Origin: Caulobacter sp. 602-2
GTDB taxonomy: Bacteria; Pseudomonadota; Alphaproteobacteria; Caulobacterales; Caulobacteraceae
Direction: 5' to 3'
Assembly (NCBI RefSeq): GCF_011043625.1
Contig: NZ_JAAKGT010000008.1
Coordinates: 124,001 to 188,000, forward strand
DNA: 64,000 nt
Part shown: positions 1 through 8,768 of the stretch, piece after piece
Layout of the letters: each line of letters starts with the position of its first letter
Position numbering within the stretch: the stretch's first letter is position 1
Notes under the pieces: model-generated
Told to the model about the DNA's origin: nothing
What the model saw: the letters and a program-made list of their open reading frames with translations, nothing else
The model's database searches: none
Position numbers and translations under genes: made by a program

Positions 1-15
1 CTGTTCATCGTCTCG

Positions 16-92
16 TGGTACCACCTCTCGGGCTCGAACCGAGGACCTCTAGATCCACAATCTAGCGCTCTAACCAACTGAGCTAAGGCGGC
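16..92 (-). tRNA. tRNA-His (GTG anticodon)
   Basis: The reverse strand folds as a 77-nt tRNA including an encoded CCA. The anticodon stem-loop carries GTG (histidine) and the T arm has GGTTCGAGCCC. The acceptor stem is GCCGCCT against AGGTGGT, so G1 pairs with U72. The base before G1 is A, not G, and the discriminator is A73, not C73. Lack of G-1/C73 is a known lineage trait of many Alphaproteobacteria. Confidence 0.96.
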
Positions 93-223
93 TCCGCGAG
101 AGGCGTGTTCTTAGTCGGACCCGCCCCCGGGATCAAGCGGCGAAAAGCCCCCCACGAGAGAAAATCGCACGCCCCGAAGGGGCCTTGAAGCCGCCGCGCC
201 TTCGCCCCCCGTTGCGCGCAAAG

Positions 224-255
224 AAAAACGCCCCGGAACCGGAGTTCCGAGGCGT
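224..255 (-). terminator. Rho-independent terminator after tonB
   Basis: On the minus strand, ACGCCTCGGAAC pairs with GTTCCGGGGCGT (12 bp with one G-U pair) around a 4-nt loop, followed by TTTTT. It lies about 30 nt past the tonB stop and ends the exbB-exbD-tonB transcript. Confidence 0.85.
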
Positions 256-282
256 CTTCTTGGGATCGTCCCAGGCCTGGCG

Positions 283-1023
<741 letters not shown>

Positions 1024-1033
1024 GCATCACCCC

Positions 1034-1468
1034 TCAGCTGTTCTCATCACGGCCCACGAGAGCCACGCTGTAGAACCCATTGTCCTGGAGGGTGTTCATC
1101 ACCTCCATGAACGAGCCGTAGCGCGTCTTTTCGTCAGCACGGATGAAGATGCGCTCCTTCGAAGGGTCGCGTCTGCCGATGTTCTTCGTCAGGTCTTCAC
1201 CCATCGTGTCAATCGAAGTGCGATCGTCGCCGATGTACAGCTGACCGTTTGACTTGATGGAGATGTAGACCGGTTTCGGCGGGTTAGGCGATGCTTTCGC
1301 TACCGCCGGCGGCAGGTTCACTTCGATCGACACGGAGGCCAGCGGAGCCGCCACCATGAAGATGATCAGGAGGACCAGCATGACGTCCACGAAGGGCGTG
1401 ACGTTGATCTCGCTGTTCTGTTCGACGTTGAACCTGTCGCCGCCGCCGCCCGAAAGTTTGGCGGCCAT
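1034..1468 (-). CDS. exbD: ExbD/TolR-family biopolymer transport protein
   Basis: This is the inner-membrane rotor partner of ExbB. The 144-aa protein has a single N-terminal membrane helix (about 22-44, INVTPFVDVMLVLLIIFM) carrying the conserved proton-conducting aspartate (D28 in PFVDVM), then a periplasmic domain with the VYISIKSNGQLYIGDD segment typical of the family. It sits 5 nt downstream of exbB and 10 nt upstream of tonB, so the three are almost certainly co-transcribed. TolR is the alternative, but direct linkage to tonB favours ExbD. Only one exbD is present in this operon. Confidence 0.93.
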   Translation of the reverse strand: MAAKLSGGGGDRFNVEQNSEINVTPFVDVMLVLLIIFMVAAPLASVSIEVNLPPAVAKASPNPPKPVYISIKSNGQLYIGDDRTSIDTMGEDLTKNIGRRDPSKERIFIRADEKTRYGSFMEVMNTLQDNGFYSVALVGRDENS

Positions 1469-1473
1469 CGGTC

Positions 1474-2382
1474 TTACGCCCCCTTGTCGAGCTGACGCGA
1501 GATAGCGTTCATCAGTTCAGCAACGAAGCCTTCCGAGCGGGTGCCGAAAGCCGAGATGCGGGTTTGGAAGTAGTTGTAGAAGATAACGGCCGGGATAGCG
1601 GCGAACAGACCGATACCGGTGGCGAGCAGGGCTTCAGCGATACCCGGGGCCACGACGGCGAGGTTGGTCGTGTTGGTGTTCGCGATGCTGATGAACGAGG
1701 TCATGATCCCGTACACCGTACCGAACAGACCGATGAACGGACCGCCCGAACCGACCGAAGCCAGGAACACCATGCCGCCCGACAGACGCTTGGCGAGCGA
1801 GGCTTGCACGGCGTTGATGGCGTAGGTGGCGCGGGCCAGGGTCGAGTCGCGGTGTTCGCCGCCGACTTGCAGACCGGCTTGACGCGACAGTTCGACTTCT
1901 TGGGCGGCCGCGGCGGCCATGTCGGCCAGCGGGTTGCCTTCGAATTCTTCCGACGAGCCGATGCGGGCGATGTCGGAGATCGAACGGGCGCCGCGGAAGG
2001 CTTCCAGGAACTGGTCGGTCTGCTTGTTCAGGCTGGCGAACTCGAGGAGCTTGGTGATCAGCAGCACCCACGAGAAGATCGAGGCCAGGATCAGGCCGAT
2101 CATGACGACCTTAACGACGATGCCGGCGGCCAGGAACATGCCGACCGGGGTCAGCGAGTGCGACTTCATCTTTTCGGTGGCGGCTTCACCGGCGTCCTCG
2201 GCGGGAGCGGCGTCAGCGGCCGGGGCCGGGGTTTCAGCAGCCGGGGTGGCGGCCGGAGCGGCGGCTTCGGTGGTGGCCGGCGCGGGAGCGGCGGCGTCCT
2301 GAGCGAAGGCCGGGGCGCTCGCCATCAGCGCCATGGCGCCGACGAGAGCGATGAGGGGGGTCTTCCGTTTAATGTCGAGCAT
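1474..2382 (-). CDS. exbB: ExbB/TolQ/MotA-family proton channel protein with signal peptide
   Basis: This is the proton-channel component of the TonB system. The start is set at the ATG at 2382 because AGGAA lies about 10 nt upstream and a clean signal peptide follows (MLDIKRKTPL to APAFA). The 302-aa product then has an Ala/Pro/Glu-rich periplasmic linker (about 30-80), a first membrane helix (about 95-125), a cytoplasmic loop, and the MotA/TolQ/ExbB domain with the GSGGPFIGLFGTVYGIM segment and a final helix pair. The N-terminal extension with cleavable signal is the longer ExbB form seen in many alphaproteobacteria. It leads the exbB-exbD-tonB operon. Confidence 0.93.
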   Translation of the reverse strand: MLDIKRKTPLIALVGAMALMASAPAFAQDAAAPAPATTEAAAPAATPAAETPAPAADAAPAEDAGEAATEKMKSHSLTPVGMFLAAGIVVKVVMIGLILASIFSWVLLITKLLEFASLNKQTDQFLEAFRGARSISDIARIGSSEEFEGNPLADMAAAAAQEVELSRQAGLQVGGEHRDSTLARATYAINAVQASLAKRLSGGMVFLASVGSGGPFIGLFGTVYGIMTSFISIANTNTTNLAVVAPGIAEALLATGIGLFAAIPAVIFYNYFQTRISAFGTRSEGFVAELMNAISRQLDKGA

Positions 2383-3154
2383 CTGTCGCCAGTTCCTGAT
2401 TGGTCTAGCACGTTTGGACCGAGGGTCGTCGCGCGAGAGCGTCTCCACCCTAACTTGAAAAGCCCGCTTTCCCATCCGATCTCTCGGAAGGTGGGCGAAC
2501 CCGCTTCGCTGCGCTCGACCCGTTACGCCCGCCGCGGAAGGCTCATGCCCGCCGTGAAGGATCGTTTCGAAGCGCGAGTGACCGGAGCTCCTCTCGAAGC
2601 CCAGGCCTTACCGCAATGTTAGAATTGCGGCATGGGTCCTTTGGCAACCCCTTTTCGCACCGTCAAGGGGGCCGCTTGGGCATAAATTTACGACAGTCCC
2701 CCCCGATGGACGCCCTTTGCTGCACTGCACAAATGGCAAATCAGGATTTCGGGGCGGTTTTTCCCTACCAAAGGGAATATTGGCGCCGCAGCGCAGCATA
2801 GCGACAAAACAGCGATCTTCCGGCAAGTGCGCGCGGGGTGGTCAGATGTCCTCCAAACGAGGCACCCCAGAATCTCAGCGGCCGCACGCAAATGTCCTGG
2901 CGGGACAAGAATCCGTCGCCCCGCCGACTTAGCTAGAAGCTTGAGCGAAGGACGCTGACCTCGCCCCTCCCCGGCCGCAAGAGAGCAGAAGGAGCACCCT
3001 CACCCCGGCCGGAGTGCGGCGCTTCCCCCTTCATTCGCCCGCCGGCTTTCCGTGTGGGGAATGTTGCAGCGTGAGAGCCGGGCCGCGCCTAAGTCCAGCC
3101 TTGGTTGGCTAACTGTCGAAAGCGCTGCTTTCTGGTTGCATTTTGATGCTAGGT
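2383..3154. other. Gap upstream of exbB: promoter region, no gene seen
   Basis: No ORF here has convincing codon use or a ribosome-binding site. The half nearest exbB must hold its promoter. An inverted repeat CCGCAAT-N6-ATTGCGG at 2611-2630 is the only clear regulatory-looking feature. The part beyond about 2950 changes towards the AT-richer composition of the neighbouring two-gene insert. Confidence 0.5.
2611..2630. promoter_or_regulatory. Inverted repeat upstream of exbB
   Basis: CCGCAAT and ATTGCGG form perfect 7-bp arms around a 6-nt spacer, about 230 nt upstream of the exbB start. It could be a regulator operator, but it does not look like a canonical Fur box. No binding protein can be named. 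Confidence 0.3.
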
Positions 3155-3802
3155 CTACAGGCAGCCGAGGTCGTTCAAGGCTCGTCGAACATGATCCTCG
3201 AAAACCTGAAATGATCTGGCCCGACGAAGTTCTTCTAAACGCTGGCGTTGCGCGATGGCCGGGAACACCTGGGTGACGTCGACAGCCCGTCTGCGCCCCC
3301 GAACCTCAACGATTGCGCTGTGCAGAACAGCTTTGGGATCGGCGAGCCGCTCAGCAGCGGCGGCGTTTGCAGGAAGCCCTATCGCGGCAGGAGCCCCACT
3401 ATAGCCCAGGGTGCTCGTCACCGCTTGTGGATCAGCCAAAATCCAAGCCTCGGTTTCGTGACGAGGCGCAATAACGATGCAGCGCGGCATCGGCCACTCG
3501 CAACGGTCGTTCATAGCTTGGCAGTAATCCGTAGACCGCTGGCCCATTCCAGCCTCAAGGCTGCGCCCCCCGGTGTCGGCATGGATAAAGACCAAGTGAA
3601 ACGCTTCTGACGCAGCGCAGGCTTCCGCTGCGACCTTTTCTGATGATCCTCGGGTGAAGCGGACGGCGGGCGCAGTTGGGATTGTCGGCAATTTGGTGCC
3701 AGCGATAACCATCTCCTCCATCACTCGAGGAATAAGGACGTCATAATAGGCAGCGTCAGTCTCGCCCTCGTAAAGGACGGCCCAAGCGACATAGGTGCTC
3801 AT
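3155..3802 (-). CDS. TOPRIM-like protein, DUF4276/AbiLii-like; putative defence effector
   Basis: The 215-aa protein has the layout of small stand-alone TOPRIM-fold proteins: an N-terminal strand followed by YEGETD (E12-D16), a central strand ending in HADTGG (D76), and PRHETEAWILADP (about 113-125), a hallmark of the DUF4276 family. In known relatives these acidic residues bind metal for nuclease activity. Its start overlaps the stop of the ATPase gene by ATGA, so the two are translationally coupled. ATPase-plus-TOPRIM pairs (AbiL and, with a different TOPRIM family, PARIS) act as abortive-infection systems. The role is inferred. Base composition is AT-richer than all surrounding genes, suggesting recent acquisition. 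Confidence 0.7.
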   Translation of the reverse strand: MSTYVAWAVLYEGETDAAYYDVLIPRVMEEMVIAGTKLPTIPTAPAVRFTRGSSEKVAAEACAASEAFHLVFIHADTGGRSLEAGMGQRSTDYCQAMNDRCEWPMPRCIVIAPRHETEAWILADPQAVTSTLGYSGAPAAIGLPANAAAAERLADPKAVLHSAIVEVRGRRRAVDVTQVFPAIAQRQRLEELRRARSFQVFEDHVRRALNDLGCL

Positions 3803-5130
3803 GCGGCGTCAGTCGCATTTTGAAGGAGGCGATCGACTTCGAACCGCGTGAGGTGGCGCTCCGGATCAAACATGTCCATCTCTCGGCCCAACCCTGTTCG
3901 CATACGGGTCCTGTTGGCCTTTTTGCGTGTCGCAGGGTCGATGACCGAAACTCCATCGGCAGCAACGATTTCGCTATCCTCGAGCGCACTCATTACTTTC
4001 GGAGAATGGGTATTGATCAGAATCTGAAACGGGACGGTGTCTGAACCAGGTTCGATGCGAGCAGCATCGCGGAGAAATTTAATGAGCATTGGCACGCGAC
4101 CTTCATGCACGCCATTTTCGGGCTCTTCAAAGCATAGCGTGCCTCGACGTCGTGGGTCATTAAGTATCGTTAGCAGCGCCAAAAGACGCAACGTGCCGTC
4201 AGATATGACGCGCGAGCTGAACTCCAATGAGTCCGTAAAAACCAAGCTAAAAGAAATCTGCCTCTGAGCAGCATCATTGCTAACCTGAAGCTTGCATACC
4301 GAGGGGATAAGCGACGAAAGGTCGGCCGCAATGTCCGCTAGGACGCCATCGGGTCGCGTGTCGCTCGCCGTTTCATCTTTAAGATCTGCGAGTACGGCCG
4401 CGAGATTGGACGCATCTGGTTTAAGGGTCCGATCCTCAAACCGGTCGTTGCTGCTGCGTGCCGCCTTGGGATTGATCTCTAAAAATCTGAACGCCGAAAG
4501 CGCAGAGCGTAGTGCGTAAAGGTGCGGAAACTCGGCGGTGGTCACTGTCGATAGACCGGTCCGAGACGCCTCGACGAGGGAAAGGCTGACGGGCCTGCCC
4601 CGCTTTTGAAAACCATCTTGTCGCAGCCATAGCGCTTCACCATCATCGCTGACGCGGATGAAGGGGCTTTGCGAATTGTACTTCGGCTTTATGGCCGCCA
4701 AATACGACGCAGTGTCTTCTTTCCTGGAAAGAGGTCGGCAGTGCTCGTTCACGACCTGCACGCTACGTGGGTATCCGTCAGCGTCGCGGATCATCTCCAG
4801 GACCAGTTCATAGCGAAGCCGCTGCGCTGTGATCACGTAGGTCCGCCCGAACGCGTCGGTACCTGTTCGCTCAAGTAAGACCTCTACCGCGAAGCGCATT
4901 GTGTCGACATTCCCCGACGGGGTTTGTCGGAATAGCTCCTCCGGCAGGCCGCGAAGGTCCTGCATCGCTGTCCGAATGTCGGTCTGCGCGAGAAGCGACA
5001 GGAATCGAAGGGCGTCGAAGAGGTTCGACTTTCCACTGGCGTTGGGTCCGACAATTGCCGTGAAAGGCTGCAGATCGAGAGCGAAGCCCTCGAACGTTTT
5101 GAAGCCGTCGATTTCGATCCTGGTCAGCAT
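3799..5130 (-). CDS. AAA15/OLD-type ABC ATPase; putative anti-phage ATPase
   Basis: The 443-aa ATPase of the SMC/ABC-like AAA15/AAA21 class carries Walker A GPNASGKS (28-35), Walker B LCFEEPENGVHE (about 332-343, double glutamate) and an H-loop NTHSP (about 373-377). It begins with the characteristic LTRIEIDGFKTFEGF strand. The family's usual C-terminal TOPRIM is missing; that function appears to be carried by the overlapping downstream gene. Codon use is noticeably AT-richer than neighbours. The pair lies between the exbB promoter region and the 3' side of tRNA-Phe, a typical slot for acquired defence genes, although no integrase or attachment repeat was seen. Anti-phage function is inference from family knowledge. 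Confidence 0.75.
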   Translation of the reverse strand: MLTRIEIDGFKTFEGFALDLQPFTAIVGPNASGKSNLFDALRFLSLLAQTDIRTAMQDLRGLPEELFRQTPSGNVDTMRFAVEVLLERTGTDAFGRTYVITAQRLRYELVLEMIRDADGYPRSVQVVNEHCRPLSRKEDTASYLAAIKPKYNSQSPFIRVSDDGEALWLRQDGFQKRGRPVSLSLVEASRTGLSTVTTAEFPHLYALRSALSAFRFLEINPKAARSSNDRFEDRTLKPDASNLAAVLADLKDETASDTRPDGVLADIAADLSSLIPSVCKLQVSNDAAQRQISFSLVFTDSLEFSSRVISDGTLRLLALLTILNDPRRRGTLCFEEPENGVHEGRVPMLIKFLRDAARIEPGSDTVPFQILINTHSPKVMSALEDSEIVAADGVSVIDPATRKKANRTRMRTGLGREMDMFDPERHLTRFEVDRLLQNATDAA

Positions 5131-5490
5131 GACTTGATTGCTAGTCGCGCCTCACCGCCTTGACAACATCGATCGCAGCCAAACGGTAAGGCACGACCTT
5201 ATCAGCGGGCTGTGAAGGCGCGGTTGGCGTTGCGGCTATCGTTGTCCTGCTCAACGTTCGGCGGAGCTTCTCGAACATGGGTAGCCCCGTGCCCCCCCTG
5301 TATGCCCCGAAAAAGAAGGGTTGATTGGGTCGAATGCCGACGACCCCGCCCCGGAACGCCCGGGCTCACGCCGCCCGCCCCCCCCCTAGAAGCGAGCCGT
5401 GAACAACGAATGGAAACCGTTCTAGAACGCGCGAATACGCAGGCTCCTTCGGAGCGCCGCAAACCCGTTCTGCACAGGGGAGAAGGAAGG
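5131..5490. other. Gap between the ATPase gene and tRNA-Phe, no gene seen
   Basis: Short ORFs exist on both strands but none has a ribosome-binding site or biased codon use. The stretch must include the promoter for the ATPase/TOPRIM pair near 5130-5200 and the 3' flank of tRNA-Phe. No repeat of the tRNA 3' end was recognised on the far side of the insert (around 2.9-3.15 kb). Confidence 0.45.
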
Positions 5491-5566
5491 TGGTGCCTGG
5501 GGCCGGAATCGAACCAGCGACACGCGGATTTTCAATCCGCTGCTCTACCAACTGAGCTACCCAGGC
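5491..5566 (-). tRNA. tRNA-Phe (GAA anticodon)
   Basis: A 76-nt cloverleaf with encoded CCA. Acceptor GCCTGGG pairs with CCCAGGC, the anticodon loop reads TTGAAAA (GAA, phenylalanine), and the T arm is GGTTCGATTCC. It follows the yacG end of the infA-maf-rng-yacG operon, a common alphaproteobacterial arrangement. Confidence 0.97.
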
Positions 5567-5667
5567 CCTTGGGCCTTCGAAGCGGTGAAGGCCGCTCCTG
5601 GCCTCGCCCTGCGGCGAGGAGGGGGTCTATAAGAGAGGCCGCCGGGCTTGTCCAGCGGCCTTTTCGA

Positions 5668-5838
5668 CTAATTGTCGAAGTCTGTGGATGGAGGGTTTTC
5701 CTCGTCGTCCTGACCGCCCGGCACGACGTAGCGGTCCGACAGCCAGCGCTGCAGGTCCACGTCCGAGCAGCGCTTGGAGCAGAACGGACGCGTGGCGTCC
5801 TGGGCGGGCTTGCCGCAGATGGGACAGGCGCTGCTCAT
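5668..5838 (-). CDS. yacG: DNA gyrase inhibitor YacG
   Basis: This 56-aa zinc-binding protein is known in E. coli to bind GyrB and inhibit gyrase. The four zinc cysteines are present as CPIC (residues 5-8) and CSKRC (20-24), followed by the family signature SDVDLQRWLSDRYVVPG. The tail is acidic (QDDEEN). Length matches the family. The start overlaps the stop of the ribonuclease gene upstream by ATGA, and tRNA-Phe follows about 100 nt downstream, so it is the last protein gene of the operon. Confidence 0.95.
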   Translation of the reverse strand: MSSACPICGKPAQDATRPFCSKRCSDVDLQRWLSDRYVVPGGQDDEENPPSTDFDN

Positions 5839-6887
5839 GCCGCGGACACCTCGATGCGGTCGTTGCTCCAGCCCGGCTCGGCCGAAACGGTGAAACGGCG
5901 GCCCAGGCGCTCGGCCAGGCCGGCGTCGAGCTCGGCGAAGGCCTCCAGCACGGCCGGGGCGCAGCGGGCCGCCAGGCGGCCGCCAGGATCGGCCCGCCCT
6001 TCCCGCTCCAGAGCCCGCGCCAGGCGGCGGGCGGCGTAGGGCGCCGTCCAGGCCCCGCGGGCGTCGACCAGGCGCTCCATGACCGGCCGTGCGCGGCGCG
6101 GAAGGGCCATCTCCAGCGCCCCGAACTTGCTGATCGCCCCGATCGCCACGCCAGGGTTGTCGGGCGCGAAGGCGTTGCGGGCCGCCACGGTCAGGGCTTG
6201 GCCGTCATGGCCGCGCCCCACCAGGTCGAACACCACCAGGCCGCCCAGCCCCTTCAGGCGCAGCACGCGGGCCGAAACGGCGATGGCGGCCATGTTGGCC
6301 TGGCGGGCGGCGCGCTTGGCGTCGCCTTCCCGGCCGCCCAGGTCGACGTCGACCGAGGTCAGGGCGCGGGTCGTCTCGACGGCGACGTCGCCCCCGCCCG
6401 GCAGGGCGAAGATCGTCTCGAGGATGTCGGCCTCGGCCGCCTCTACGGCCTCCAGGGCGCGCTCGCCAGTGGTCGGCGAGCCGGCCTTCACATAGTGGCG
6501 AAGCTGCTCCTCGACCGTGGGGGCCGCGGCCAGCACGCGCGGTTCGGCCCCCTCCCCCACGGGACCTTCGGCGACGAAACGGGCGACGGCGGCCTTGTCG
6601 GCGCGCGAGACGGTGCGGATCTCGATCTCGACCAGGCCGCCCTGCACCAGCTTGGGCATGTCCGGCTTGATCGGCAGCAGCACGTCGGCGCCGCCCGGCA
6701 GGGCCACGAAGGCCGCCCCGAAAGCGCGCTCGATGGATTTCACCCGGGCCACGCCCCGCACGCCCTCGGCGTCCAGCGGATCATCGCCCGGCCACTGCAC
6801 GATCAGCCGCTCGGGCCGGCCGTCCAGGGTGACGACGCCGACGGTCTCGCCGACGCCCTTGTGGAGGTATGCGCGACGCTCGCTCAT
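5835..6887 (-). CDS. rng: Ribonuclease E/G family protein
   Basis: A predicted endoribonuclease of the RNase E/G superfamily (350 aa). The start is the ATG at 6887, which overlaps the maf stop by ATGA. An N-terminal S1-like part (about 1-80, with VKSIERAFGAAFVALPGG) leads into the RNase H-like catalytic part containing EIEIRTVSRADKAAVARFV and the VDVDLGGREGDAKRAARQANMAAIA core. It is shorter than full RNase G and ends without an extended zinc-link and dimerisation region, so it may be a compact paralogue; the main RNase E would be elsewhere. It is coupled to maf before it and yacG after it. Confidence 0.82.
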   Translation of the reverse strand: MSERRAYLHKGVGETVGVVTLDGRPERLIVQWPGDDPLDAEGVRGVARVKSIERAFGAAFVALPGGADVLLPIKPDMPKLVQGGLVEIEIRTVSRADKAAVARFVAEGPVGEGAEPRVLAAAPTVEEQLRHYVKAGSPTTGERALEAVEAAEADILETIFALPGGGDVAVETTRALTSVDVDLGGREGDAKRAARQANMAAIAVSARVLRLKGLGGLVVFDLVGRGHDGQALTVAARNAFAPDNPGVAIGAISKFGALEMALPRRARPVMERLVDARGAWTAPYAARRLARALEREGRADPGGRLAARCAPAVLEAFAELDAGLAERLGRRFTVSAEPGWSNDRIEVSAA

Positions 6888-7483
6888 GCGGCGGCCTCGC
6901 GACGGGTCCAGCCCTTGCCTTCGAGCATGCACAGGGTCTCGTACAGCGGCAGGCCCACGACGCTGGGATAGGAGCCCTGCAGGTCGACGATGAAGCCGCC
7001 CGCCTGCCCCTGCACGCCGTAGCCGCCGGCCTTGCCGCGCCACTGCCCGCCCGCGACGTAGGATTCGAATTCGGAAGCCGAGAGGCGTTTGAACACCACC
7101 CGGGTCTCGACGACGCGCGAGCTGATCGTTCCGTCCGGCCCGATCAGCGCGACGCCGGTCAGCACCTTGTGGGCGCGTCCGGTCAGCAGCGTCAGGCAGT
7201 AGCGGACGTCGCCCTCGCTCTCGGCCTTTGGCAGGATGCGGCGGCCGACGGCCACCACCGTGTCGGCGGCCAGCACGAAATCGCCCGGCGAGCGGGCGGC
7301 GACGGCGCGCGCCTTCTCCTGCGCCAGGCGCAGGGCGTGGCGACGCGGGGTCTCGTCGCGCAGTGGCGACTCGTCGATGTCGGCGGGATCGACCCGGTCG
7401 GGCGTTACGCCGACCTGGGCCAACAGGTCCAAGCGCCGGGGGCTCGCACTGGCCAGGACCAGCGAAGGCTGGGCGACCGTCAT
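6884..7483 (-). CDS. maf: Maf-family nucleoside triphosphate pyrophosphatase
   Basis: A house-cleaning nucleotide pyrophosphatase that hydrolyses non-canonical or excess NTPs to NMPs. The 199-aa protein carries the family motif LVLASASPRR (8-17), then the DESPLRDETPRR and LAQEKA segments and VLAADTVV (about 68-75) with the metal-binding aspartate. It is immediately downstream of infA (13-nt gap) and overlaps the ribonuclease gene by four bases, a conserved alphaproteobacterial order. Confidence 0.94.
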   Translation of the reverse strand: MTVAQPSLVLASASPRRLDLLAQVGVTPDRVDPADIDESPLRDETPRRHALRLAQEKARAVAARSPGDFVLAADTVVAVGRRILPKAESEGDVRYCLTLLTGRAHKVLTGVALIGPDGTISSRVVETRVVFKRLSASEFESYVAGGQWRGKAGGYGVQGQAGGFIVDLQGSYPSVVGLPLYETLCMLEGKGWTRREAAA

Positions 7484-7496
7484 GTGCGCGCCCGGC

Positions 7497-7715
7497 TTAC
7501 TTGAAGCGGTAGGTGATACGGCCCTTGGTCAGGTCGTAGGGCGTCATTTCCACGAGCACCTTGTCGCCGGCCAGCACGCGGATGCGGTTCTTGCGCATCT
7601 TGCCGGCGGTGTGGGCGATGATCTCGTGATCGTTCTCGAGCTTCACGCGGAAGGTGGCGTTGGGCAGCAGTTCGCTGACCGTGCCGGGAAACTCGAGCAG
7701 TTCTTCCTTAGCCAT
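7497..7715 (-). CDS. infA: Translation initiation factor IF-1
   Basis: A 72-aa single-OB-fold S1 protein that binds the ribosomal A site during initiation. The start is the ATG at 7715 ([11 protein letters not shown]), the universal IF-1 N-terminus. [32 protein letters not shown] and the C-terminal [12 protein letters not shown] are diagnostic. It lies about 100 nt below the phosphatase gene and 13 nt before maf. Confidence 0.98.
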   Translation of the reverse strand: MAKEELLEFPGTVSELLPNATFRVKLENDHEIIAHTAGKMRKNRIRVLAGDKVLVEMTPYDLTKGRITYRFK

Positions 7716-7813
7716 CAGGCCTCTCAACAGGGGTTCAATAGCAACGCGGCCCGCGCGACCCGCGGGCGAGTCGTGACGCGAGCCGCGGCTGCGAGGCGGG
7801 GCTTATAGCGCAT

Positions 7814-8272
7814 TCACCCCCCAAACGTCGATGGTGTCCCGAAACGCGCGCGAATCGCGGCCGAAAGCGTGTCGCGAACCTCGCGATAGGCCGCCAGCAT
7901 GGCGTCGCGCGAGCCGTCGTTCACTAGGGTCGGATCGTGGGTCGGCCAGTACTCGATCTCGACCGAGCGGTCGCGCGACAGCTCCACCGCCCGATGCTGG
8001 GCCTCGGGCGTCAGCGAGACGACGACGTCGAAGCTGTCGTCCTCCAGCTCGTCGAAGGTCTTGGGCTGGTGGGCGGCCACATCGACGCCCATCTCGTCCA
8101 TCACCGCCACCACGAAGGGGTCGATCCCCTCCCCGGCGGGGTCCGGCTTCAGCCCGCAGGAATCGACATAGGCCCGGGTGCCGTAGAAGCGCTTGAACAG
8201 CGCCTCGGCCATCGGCGAGCGCACGCGGTTGTAGTTGCAGGTGAACAGCACCGCATCGGGCAGATCGACCAC
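7814..8272 (-). CDS. Low-molecular-weight phosphotyrosine phosphatase / arsenate reductase-like protein
   Basis: The 152-aa LMW-PTP fold protein has the CX5R(S) catalytic loop near its N-terminus (FTCNYNRVRSPMAEAL, C12 and R18) and the general-acid aspartate in the late WPTHDPT segment. It begins 2 nt after the stop of the UPF0262 gene, so translation is coupled. The family includes both protein tyrosine phosphatases and thioredoxin-linked arsenate reductases; the operon with hisD and infA gives no arsenic context, so a housekeeping phosphatase is favoured. Confidence 0.85.
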   Translation of the reverse strand: MVDLPDAVLFTCNYNRVRSPMAEALFKRFYGTRAYVDSCGLKPDPAGEGIDPFVVAVMDEMGVDVAAHQPKTFDELEDDSFDVVVSLTPEAQHRAVELSRDRSVEIEYWPTHDPTLVNDGSRDAMLAAYREVRDTLSAAIRARFGTPSTFGG

Positions 8273-8274
8273 GA

Positions 8275-8748
8275 TCAGCCCCGCCAGTGCAGCGCGCAGA
8301 TCAGCGTGAAAAGGCGCCGGGCCGTGTCGAGATCGGTCTTCACCTTGCCGTCCAGCCGCTCGCGCAGCAGGGCCGAACCTTCGTTGTGCAGGCCGCGCCG
8401 GCCCATGTCCAAGGCCTCGATCTGCTGGGGCGTCGAGTTGCGGATCGCCTGGTAGTAGCTGTCGCAGATCATGAAATAGTCGCGGATCACCCCGCGGAAC
8501 GGCGACAGCGACAGCAGGTGCCGCTTCTCGTAGCCGGCGCCGGCGATATCCAGCGCCAGCCGGTTCTCGATCAGCGACAGCTTCAGGTCATAGGGCCCGC
8601 CCTGCGCCTCGGCCGGCTCGAAATAGTTCTCGTCCAGGAGATCGAAGATCGCGACCTGGCGCTCCTGCTCCTGGTCGCGCGAGGCCGCGGCCAGCGAATC
8701 CTCGTCGATGGCGATCGTCTTCAGGAAGTGCTTGGGCGCGTCTGACAT
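8275..8748 (-). CDS. UPF0262 family protein
   Basis: The 157-aa protein begins MSDAPKHFLKTIAIDE. It matches the alphaproteobacterial UPF0262 family, seen in segments such as QVAIFDLLDENYF, GPYDLKLSLIENRLALDI and LSPFRGVIRDYFMICDSYYQAI. No catalytic motif or membrane segment is evident. The location between hisD and the LMW-PTP gene is the usual one for this family. The biochemical function is unknown. Confidence 0.9.
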   Translation of the reverse strand: MSDAPKHFLKTIAIDEDSLAAASRDQEQERQVAIFDLLDENYFEPAEAQGGPYDLKLSLIENRLALDIAGAGYEKRHLLSLSPFRGVIRDYFMICDSYYQAIRNSTPQQIEALDMGRRGLHNEGSALLRERLDGKVKTDLDTARRLFTLICALHWRG

Positions 8749-8768
8749 CGGATGGCGAGATTTGCCTG

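Noticed and set aside
2616..3276. Small ORFs between exbB and the TOPRIM gene
   Set aside because: No ribosome site, no homology pattern and mixed composition; treated as promoter region.
3155..5566. tRNA-Phe-targeted genomic island with att repeats
   Set aside because: The insert is next to the 3' side of tRNA-Phe, but no second copy of the tRNA 3' end was found near 2.9-3.15 kb and no integrase is present; only compositional evidence remains.
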